Shown piece by piece: positions 56,881 to 64,000 of a DNA stretch of 64,000 nucleotides; the stretch's first letter is position 1, and every line of letters starts with the position of its first letter. The DNA comes from Sodiomyces alkalinus F11 (taxonomy: Eukaryota; Ascomycota; Sordariomycetes; Glomerellales; Plectosphaerellaceae), in NCBI RefSeq assembly GCF_003711515.1, contig NW_021167084.1, positions 1,186,399-1,250,398 of the forward strand, in the 5' to 3' direction. The translations under genes were made by a program, and so were the position numbers. A model generated the notes under the pieces. That model was not told where the DNA came from. It ran no database searches and worked only from the letters and a program-made list of their open reading frames with translations.

Positions 56881-57945
56881 GTCCACCACGCCGAGGCCCG
56901 CTTCTGGCAAGGATTCTGCGGTTCAGCCTATCGAGTCGAACCCGGAATTGCATAGAGATAAAAGAAGCGAAAGAGACGTAAAAGATGAAACGGGAGAAAC
57001 AAGGGGATAGATTCTTCCTCTTTGTGTCGAAGTCGTCAGGCGATTCTTGGAGGGAGGATAGAGGTGAAGATGTGGCATAGAGTCATAGACACCACTAAGA
57101 CGGAGAGGAGAGTCTGCGAATAACAAGAGTCGAGTCGATACTTGGCGAGAAACGGTTTGGAAGCTAAAAAAAAATGGTGAGAAGCAAAGAATGTGAAGAC
57201 GAAAGATTCCGAAGAAAGGCCAACCTGGAAACCGGCAGCAATATAAGGTAGCGATGAGATGTACGAACCTGGAAGAGTCGAAATATGCTGGGAAGAAAGA
57301 CAACGACGAGGGAAGGGTCGATGGTCGATGGTCGATGGTCCCCAACTTGCCTTATTAGTCCTGTGTACGTACCTGGCTCCGTCCCACTTTGACAGCTGAT
57401 GACGGTCGTGATGAGCGGAAGAACCACACCGAATCTCAAAGTACCTGATACAACAGCTCATCTCAGTTTGATTAATTCGCAGCAAGTACCGAAAACCTCC
57501 CCATCAACCACACAACACTGCATCCTGCGACCAATCATATCCGTGACACGGCCCCATCGGGAAGCTCCTTGACGACCTTGTCCAGTCGCGTTTTTGTGAC
57601 CTGGAAGGCTGAAGTCAGTATCTCTTCCCTCCCTACCTGCTTACAGCTTCCCTTTCTTTCTTCCATCAACATCAAACCTCAATCGGCCGGCACACCCACT
57701 CCCTCCCATTTGACCCGACAATTTACCTTTTACCTCTCCCTCGCGCCCGAAACTATAGTATTCGCAGCATTGGCTTTGCATCCTCGTCATCCGGCCATGA
57801 GTTGCGTCGTCTGAGTGCTCGTCGCCCTTCACCTTTCACACCCAACGCACCGCAGCCTTGGAACTTCTTCTTATCTCCTACCTTCCTCGACGACAGTTCT
57901 TCTTTTTCCGACCAGAGCCCCAGGGCTCACAAGTTACCATCCGAC
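56881..57945. other. Intergenic, promoter of the Nup37 gene
   Basis: No coding region is supported. A tandem GGTCGATGGTCGATGGTCGATGG repeat lies near 57316-57339 (three 8-bp units). The last 300 bp is pyrimidine-rich and probably the leader of the gene starting at 57946. Confidence 0.45.
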
Positions 57946-60229
57946 ATGGGGCCCCAGCAACCTACACCTCGGATACGCAACACCTCCCAGAATGTCCAAC
58001 TTACGTATGGTGCCCTGCTCGACCTCACTGGTCGCGAGACGCGCTCGATGGCTGATTCTCTTCTCGGCATCTAGATATAACCTTCCCCACCGCATCCACG
58101 ATGTAAAGACATATCCAGTGCTCTCCCCGCAGGGAGCAACCATTTTGCTTCATGCCCACGAAAACGGTGTCAGGATTCTCTGGCGTGGCGGGAAACGGTT
58201 CAAGCCCACCAAGAAACCTGCCACACCACCACAACAAGAACTGAAAAACGGCAGCGCCGATGTCATCATGCTTGATTCAGACGACGAAGAATCTGTCCCC
58301 AAGGCCAAAGACCCAGCCCCGTTTATCGATAAGCCCGAGTTCGAGGGCGATGCTGCCGACGGCCCTTACCCGGATATCGTCCAGACGCTCGACCTGTCCC
58401 TGGGCGCCCCGGCCCACCACCTCGCCGTTCCGCAGTTGACTCCCTGCTCTCCCGAAGACGTGGGAGGCCCTGGAGCCGACCTCCTACGAGATAGGATGGT
58501 ATTTGCCGTCTCCTGCACAACCTCCGATCTCTACCTCCTTTCTCTGCCGTTGACGCCCCCGAGCCCCGAGAGTAAGGCGAGGCCCGACCTGCGATCCAGC
58601 CTGCTCACCGCCACCGCGGGGTCCGGCTCGTGGGGAGAGACCGTGACTCTGCTCACAGGTCAGTCGAAGCAGAGCAGTGGCATCGCCTTGACCTTTGCGA
58701 AACCAGAGAAAGGCTCCACCGTGCCGGACCGCGCGGAAGACCAAGCCGGCTCGTCTGATTCCGTACCCCAGCCACATCTCATCGTCGCCTCTCATAACCG
58801 GGAAGCCACAGGTGTCCTGCGTTTCTGGGACGTCCCTCTGAACCCCCGGACGGGCAAGGCCGACAGTGGTCGTGTCAAACCATTTCAGACCGAACTCCTT
58901 CCGAGTCCTCTGACCGGGATTTCTTTCAACCCGGCAAACTTGTCGCAACTCCTCGTCGTTGCTTCCATCTACCCCGTACGGATTTACGACTACGCCCTCC
59001 CTTCCCTGCCGTCCGACGACCAAGCGACTGGTCTATTCCCTTCCAAGGGCTCGTGGCTTCTCTCCTTGTATCAGCCCTTCGTGCGCCCCACGGGGACTAG
59101 GAAACCCATGCTCGACGCAGCCTGGATCGCCCATGGACGTGCCATATTTGTGCTCATGGCCGACGGCACATGGGGCATATGGGACGTGGAGGGTGCGAGT
59201 CCGCTAGGTGCCACCATCCTGGGCAAGCAGAGCTCTGGCATACAAGGCGCTGCACTCACCAAGTTCAGCGTAACCGGTCACGTGGAAGGCACAAGCCCCC
59301 TGCGCGGTGCCAATGCCGGTTCGAAGCCGGGTGGGGATTTTGTCCCCATGACGCCGCACACTCGTCGGGATGCGGCCGCGTCGCTCAGTGCCGTCACCGC
59401 GCCCGAACGCCTGGCCAGCGTCAGGGGCGGCGTCGTGGTAACTCCCTTGCCCGCGATAAGCTCCGGCTCGGGATCCGGGGACGAAAGCGTCGTGCTGTGG
59501 ATCGGCGGCCTCGACAACGTTTCCGTCATCCCCGCCGTGTACCGCTTCTGGGACGCCCAGCTGCGGAGGAGCGCAGGCGGCGGCGTGAACCTGTTCAGCG
59601 GCACGGTCCCGACGCGGATGATCCGTCTGCAGGACCTGAGCACCGGCCTGCTCGGGGAACATTGCTGCGGCGTCGGTGCGGCCGTCAACTTTGCGAGACT
59701 CCAGGAAAACGACGGCGGCCTTCGCGTCGAAGTCCTTGTCCAGGGCGAGACGCGCCTCGTCATTGTCCGAGAGGCGGAAGAGGGCGCGACGGGGGGGGCC
59801 AAGGCTACCGGCAGCATCGTATCGACGAGGCGCCGGCTTTTCAGCGACCGAGGCGGCGCTCCGACCGAGCCGCCCTCGGCTATCACCGTACATCCGCGAC
59901 CCGACAAGCCCAGGAACGTGTCTTTCAACCTCAGCGTCAGCAAGAGACGGAGCGTGCGTGGCCTGCGATCAGGTGGCCCGGGCAGTGTCGATCGTACCGG
60001 CATGCACGAGGATGGGGACCAGACGCACGACTTTACGCTCCCCATCGGCCGGCCCAGGTCGGCCTTTGGTTTCGCTGACCTTGATGCGGCCGCCGACGTA
60101 CAGGATGATGTCGAGGGTCGCGATATCGAGGCCGAGATGCTGGATATCATGGAGATCGACCGCGCATTGGAAGACATGGAGGATCACAGGGGTAGTGGAC
60201 GGAAGAAGGTCTTATTCGAGGAATCATGA
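57946..60229 (+). CDS. NUP37: Nucleoporin Nup37 homologue
   Basis: Exons 57946-58004 and 58075-60229 join across a 70-nt intron (donor GTATGG, acceptor TCTAG) and give 737 aa. The junction restores VQLTYNLPHRIHDVKTYPVL, followed by SPQGATILLHAHENGVRILW, the conserved opening of the fungal Nup37 beta-propeller; filamentous-fungal Nup37 proteins are of this size, about twice the animal one. Propeller-type strands follow (GVLRFWDVPL, PVRIYDYALP, GTWGIWDVEG, ESVVLWIGGLDNV). Nup37 binds Nup120 in the Y-complex scaffold of the nuclear pore. An acidic DSDDEES segment sits near residue 88. The C-terminal 130 residues are basic, then acidic with a helix (EAEMLDIMEIDRALEDMEDH). The family call rests on remembered sequence and size. 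Confidence 0.72.
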
Positions 60230-61311
60230 TTGGCGGATGATTAGGTGGACCTAGTCTCTTTTGCAATACCGGACCGGCTGACGAAACAGGGCAAGATCAT
60301 TTTAGACGCGACAGACGACAAGTGTACGATACCCATGGGTCAACCTGCCATCCCGCGCATCCTAGTTCCCATTCTCCAGGCTGGTGTGTTTATTCGGTGT
60401 GTCCAGTGCATATGCTCGGGGTTTTTTCCTTTCTTCTTCTTTTTCTTCTTCTTTCTTCTTTTTTTTCTCTTCTTTCTTCTTTTTTTCTTTTCTTTTTTCT
60501 TTTGCGAGTTGGTGAGCCTCTCAACGAGTCGCCCCGGCACGACAGTGATGTGACTGAGTGGTGCTCAGAAGAACACAAGACCCAGAAACCCGCAGGGCAC
60601 GGTGGAGCACAAGGCGAGATTCATCCTTGAACCAGCTCTGTATTCCGAGCGGGAGATCAAACATGTCACAGCGATGGAAGCCCCCCTTTGTCGTCGGATC
60701 CGGGTCGCGAGACTTGGGTTCTGGGCGGGCGGTACGTCCTGTGACGGAAGCCGACGTTTCCTTTCGACGTCTTTCTAGGTGTCGTTGGTAGGGAGTTTTT
60801 ACGGGTGGGGGGGCGAAAGGGTGGTTTGGAGCCTTTTATGGCTTGCGAATTGACCTTTTGCTTTCCTGGCCCTTCGGAGTCCTGGATATCTGCCCTTCCA
60901 AGCCGGGATGGTCTTCGGACCAGACTGTATGGGGTGGGGGACTCGGGCAAGGGTTTGGGAGGCGGTTGCGTCGGTACATTTTTCGTCTCGTTTTGTGATG
61001 TGTGAATGTGCGTGAGTGATGGTTGATATGTCCCGGATCAGTTTTTGTGCCCGCAAGGCCGTGGGACGACCAGGTTAGCCATTCCTATTAGGTTGCCACG
61101 TGAAGGACAATCATCTCTTCATGAACCGAAGACTCCATTCATGCTGCTATTGGTTGATAGGTAGGAAGCGAAAAAGGGCGACTAATGTACAGATAACGCC
61201 GGCAAACCAGGAGGAAGCCATCATGGTGGAAACAACCCCCAAGAGCTAAGAAAACATCTCGCAGTCATTGCATGACGTCGAGTCGGAAAGAGTCGAAATT
61301 CTTTTTTTTTT
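60230..61311. other. Intergenic between convergent genes
   Basis: Downstream of Nup37 and of the LEA-like gene. A T/C-rich run with TTC units lies at 60421-60503. No coding evidence was found. Confidence 0.5.
60421..60503. repeat. Poly-pyrimidine (TTC/T)n tract
   Basis: About 80 bp of almost pure T and C with TTCTTC units, in the shared 3' region of two convergent genes. Confidence 0.85.
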
Positions 61312-61856
61312 TTACATGCGCTTCTTGACCTCCTCCGCAGCTCCCTTGGCCTTCCCGGCCATTTCGTGGGCAGTGCCCGTGGCCTCGCCGCTGATCTCGG
61401 AGGCCTTGCCCTTGGCCTCGCCGGCGAGTTCCTCGGCCTTGCCCTTGGCCTTGCTGGCCGTCTCGCCGTGGGTCACGTCGTGGGCTGCGTCGCCGGTCAT
61501 GTGCTTGGCTTTTTCGGCGACCTTGGCTATAAGTATTTTGGGTTGGAGTCAGTATTTTGTTTGTGCGTCTTTCTGCCATGGAAGCGCGCACAGGTAGTAG
61601 GCCAGAGGAGGAAGTAACGGGGTGGGGGGGACGTACAGCCGAGGTTGATGCCATTGACAATCTTATCGCTGACCTTGCGGTCGACGTTCTTTAGGCTGTC
61701 CTTGACGGTCTCGGTGGCGGACTTGTTGGGGGTTGGCGAGGTTGTGAAAGGGCGGGTCGCTACTGTTGCTATCCGGGGAGCGAGGGCGGCGGTGCGGATG
61801 ATGGAGATGGGCATGGTCGCCGTGCGGCGGGCGGTGGTCTGGATGAGAGACGACAT
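61312..61856 (-). CDS. Mitochondrial LEA-like stress protein
   Basis: Exons 61856-61637 and 61526-61312 (minus) give 144 aa; the 110-nt intron has donor GTACGT and acceptor TATAG. The first 40 residues are rich in Arg, Ser, Thr and Ala without acidic residues (TARRTATMPISIIRTAALAP ... RPFTTSP), a typical mitochondrial presequence. The mature part is a Lys/Glu/Ala repeat (KAKGKAEELAGEAKGKASEI, GEATGTAHEMAGKAKGAAEE) of 11-residue-type periodicity, as in late-embryogenesis-abundant group 3 proteins, which form amphipathic helices on drying and protect membranes or proteins. A role in desiccation or conidial stress tolerance is inferred. A CsbD-like bacterial family shows similar sequence by composition. 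Confidence 0.8.
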
Positions 61857-62715
61857 GGTGAAAGTGGTTATTTTTAGTGTTGGCTGGTGTGATGAATGTA
61901 CGAGGGGGTTTATGTCGAGTGTCTTGTCGTTTCGACAATTGGTATCGGAAGTGGTGTGGTTTGGGTTTTTGGGGTTGATAAGGTAGTGAGCTCTGGAAAG
62001 GAGAATCAGCGGAGGGAAAGAAAGTGTTAAATAGCATCGACTACAGTACTTCTATTACCCGCTTTACCCTAATTCTACGTGATGTATTGAGGGTAAGGGA
62101 ACCACACAGGATGGATGATGGCGGAAGAGCCCGTCGTGATGTCATTGTTCGCTCTACCATGACGTGTGTAACTGTCCGTAGCTGTGTAACTCCCGGGGTG
62201 GGGAACAGCTCTGACCAGTGACAAAGCTCTGAGCTCTGGGGCTTCTTGTGGACTTGAATCGCGCTCGGTACATCAATACGAAGTACTCTGATAAAAACGT
62301 CGGGTTGATGTGTTATGTCTCAGGTACGGTCGTGTTTTGTACCCGTTTACTGTTGGTTTCGGCCTTGTTTATGGTGGTATAAGGTAGAGCAAGGTAGCGC
62401 CAGTGACCACAGGGAAGCTCTTCGCGATATTTCTTGTCCTGACGCCGGCAACAATGCCGGCAACTCAACTTTTTACTTTGTATGCTTTGATACTGTTTTT
62501 CTTGAATTCGGTCTTCATTTTATTGAATTCGGAGTTTTTCCTTTTTCTCCTACAATTTAATCATTCCATACGTAGAAAGACCCGTAGATCGGGTCATATG
62601 CGTACCACGTATCTAACACTCGCTCCAAGCTGAATACCCTCCTCCCCGCTCGCACCCTTCCTATGTTTACATCTCCACTACATCGTCCCTCGCGCTCCGA
62701 TAAAGGACGCTTAGA
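61857..62715. other. Intergenic
   Basis: The region between the start of the LEA-like gene and the end of the hydratase gene. The part next to 61857 is its promoter. No gene or conspicuous repeat was found. Confidence 0.5.
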
Positions 62716-63856
62716 TTACCGGCCCTTAAACACGGGTTTCCTCTTCTCCTGGAAGGCACGTAGCGCCTCGTTCCGGTCCTCGGTGCCCACGACCCGCTCG
62801 TACATCTTATTCTCCATCTCCTCCCGGGCCCAAGCGACCGCCTGCAGAGCAGCCCGCACCGCCACGGGCCCCCCCTCGCAAATCTCCGTCGCCATCCTCA
62901 CCGCCTCGCTCATGACCCCGCGCCGCGCCCCGTTGAGGAACAGCATCTCCTTCGCCTCGTCGCTCGCCTTCTCGCCCTCCTTCACGCCCGGCACGTCTTT
63001 ATCCTCCGGGTACGGCACCTCGACGAGCCGGTCGGCGATGCCCAGGAAGTAGGCCTCGGTGGCGGAGACGCGGCGGCCCGTCAGGATCAGGTCGCGGGCG
63101 CGGGAGAGCCCGATCAGGGCCGGTAGGCGGTGGGTGCCGCCCGCGCCGGGGATGATGCCCAGCCGGGTCTCGGGGAGGCCGACGACGGCGTTGGTCGACA
63201 GGACGCGGAGGTGGGTTGATAGGGCGAGCTCGAGGCCGCCGCCGAGGGCGAGGGAGGAAATGGTCGAGATGGTGGGGATGGGGAGGGAGGCGAGGGAGGC
63301 GAAGGTGCCGCGGAGGTTGGTGAGGAATTCGGTAGTGCTGTAGTCATGATTCGCCCGGGTTGATTAGCAGTCTTTTTTTCTTCTTTTTTCTTCTTTTTTC
63401 TTCTTTTTTCATCTTTTCTTCTTTTTCGAAATTGGGGAATCTTGGCTAGACGCACTCGGCTTGGGTGAAGCTCTTCCGCTCCTTCAGGTCGGCTCCAGCG
63501 CAAAAACTGGTGTCGAGGGCGCTGGCGATGACGAGCGCCCGCGTTGGGCCTTTCTCGTCGAGCCCCGCGGCGCCGCCAAAGACACGGGGCGGTGGGATCT
63601 CGTCGCCGTGCTCGTCATATTGCGAGTGAACGGCGTCAATCTCGGCGCGCAGCTGCGAGAGGAGGGCCTTGGAGATGGCGTTCCGCGCGGACGGGCGGTT
63701 GAGTTCCAGGATGCGGATGTGGCCCGAGTTGGGGGCCGGGAGCAGCGTCACATTGATGAGCGGTGCTGTCGAATCGGCGGCCGTGGCTGTCGAGTATAGC
63801 CTCGGCGACGCCCGGATTGTGCGGAGGGTGAAGCGGAGAGGGAGACGAGGCGACAT
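62716..63856 (-). CDS. Mitochondrial enoyl-CoA hydratase family, methylglutaconyl-CoA hydratase-like
   Basis: Exons 63856-63456 and 63337-62716 (minus) give 340 aa; the 118-nt intron has donor GTGCGT and contains a T/C microsatellite. Residues 1-27 are Arg-rich without acids (PRLPLRFTLRTIRASPRLYS), a mitochondrial presequence. The crotonase fold is clear: LNRPSARNAISKALL, the oxyanion-hole segment SFCAGADLKER, the second loop SLALGGGLELAL, and the catalytic Glu segment LPETRLGIIPGAGGTHRLP, then LILTGRRVSATEAYFLGIADR. ADLKER with this spacing fits AUH-type 3-methylglutaconyl-CoA hydratases of leucine catabolism better than short-chain enoyl-CoA hydratase, but substrate is not certain. An inserted Pro-rich loop (DEIPPPRVFGG) lies near residue 85, and an acidic insert follows VEVPYPEDKD. 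Confidence 0.88.
63371..63426. repeat. (TTTTTTCTTC)n microsatellite inside an intron
   Basis: About four near-perfect 10-bp TTTTTTCTTC units within the intron of the hydratase gene. On the coding strand they form a purine-rich GAAGAAAAAA tract between donor and branch site. Confidence 0.88.
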
Positions 63857-64000
63857 CTTCGAAAAGGGCTAGTAATTTTTAGCGGTGGGTTGAATTGGAG
63901 GTGAGGGGTGGGGTTGAAAGTTGAACAATTACCCCCAGGTAGGAATTAGGAAGAATTGACCCGAGACGAAAGCCAATGCCGAGGACGCGCTGCCAGTGAC

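Overview
The window looks like nuclear DNA of a filamentous ascomycete, most likely Sordariomycetes. The genes carry short introns (45-193 nt) with GTRAGT-type donors and CTAAC/CTGAC branch sites, coding sequence is GC-rich at third positions, and several gene families are typical of filamentous fungi (WSC wall sensor, CBS/PB1 membrane protein, Swi5/Ace2 zinc-finger factor, Spt10-like acetyltransferase). One retroelement is saturated with CpA-to-TpA-type changes, the mark of repeat-induced point mutation (RIP). I cannot name the species. There is one assembly gap of 10 N (33941-33950).

Left part (1-10.7 kb): a DEK_C-domain chromatin protein (+), a cysteine-rich secreted GPI-type protein with a PEDG minisatellite (-), aldose 1-epimerase (+), a conserved acidic protein of unknown function (+) and the cytochrome oxidase assembly factor Cox20 (-). 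At 10720-16378 a 5.66-kb Ty1/copia LTR retrotransposon, reduced by RIP to AT-rich sequence, sits in the divergent promoter between cox20 and the DNA polymerase epsilon catalytic subunit POL2 (16813-23743, +).

Middle part (23.7-36 kb): a 269-bp MITE-like element, the CCT7 chaperonin subunit (+), a convergent Spt10-like protein in which a GNAT domain is followed by a retroviral-integrase-type HHCC zinc finger (-), a 2.9-kb copia-like element that is not RIP-mutated but has only Gag and protease remnants and a tandemly repeated 3' LTR around the gap, then mitochondrial ribosomal protein uS2m (-).

Right part (36-64 kb): a TPR-SET protein (+), a four-CBS/PB1/transmembrane protein (-), a Swi5/Ace2-like C2H2 factor (-), a gene-poor stretch of about 5.9 kb, a WSC-domain wall-stress sensor (+), a partial MYND finger (-), a nucleoporin Nup37 homologue (+), a mitochondrial LEA-like protein (-) and a methylglutaconyl-CoA hydratase-like enzyme (-). 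The genes form no operon or metabolic cluster; they are mostly housekeeping functions (replication, folding, mitochondrial translation and respiration, chromatin, wall sensing). The unusual biology lies in the two copia elements with opposite RIP states, the promoter insertion between two core genes, and several stop-free in-frame introns. Exon borders were worked out by hand from splice signals, reading frame and remembered family conservation.
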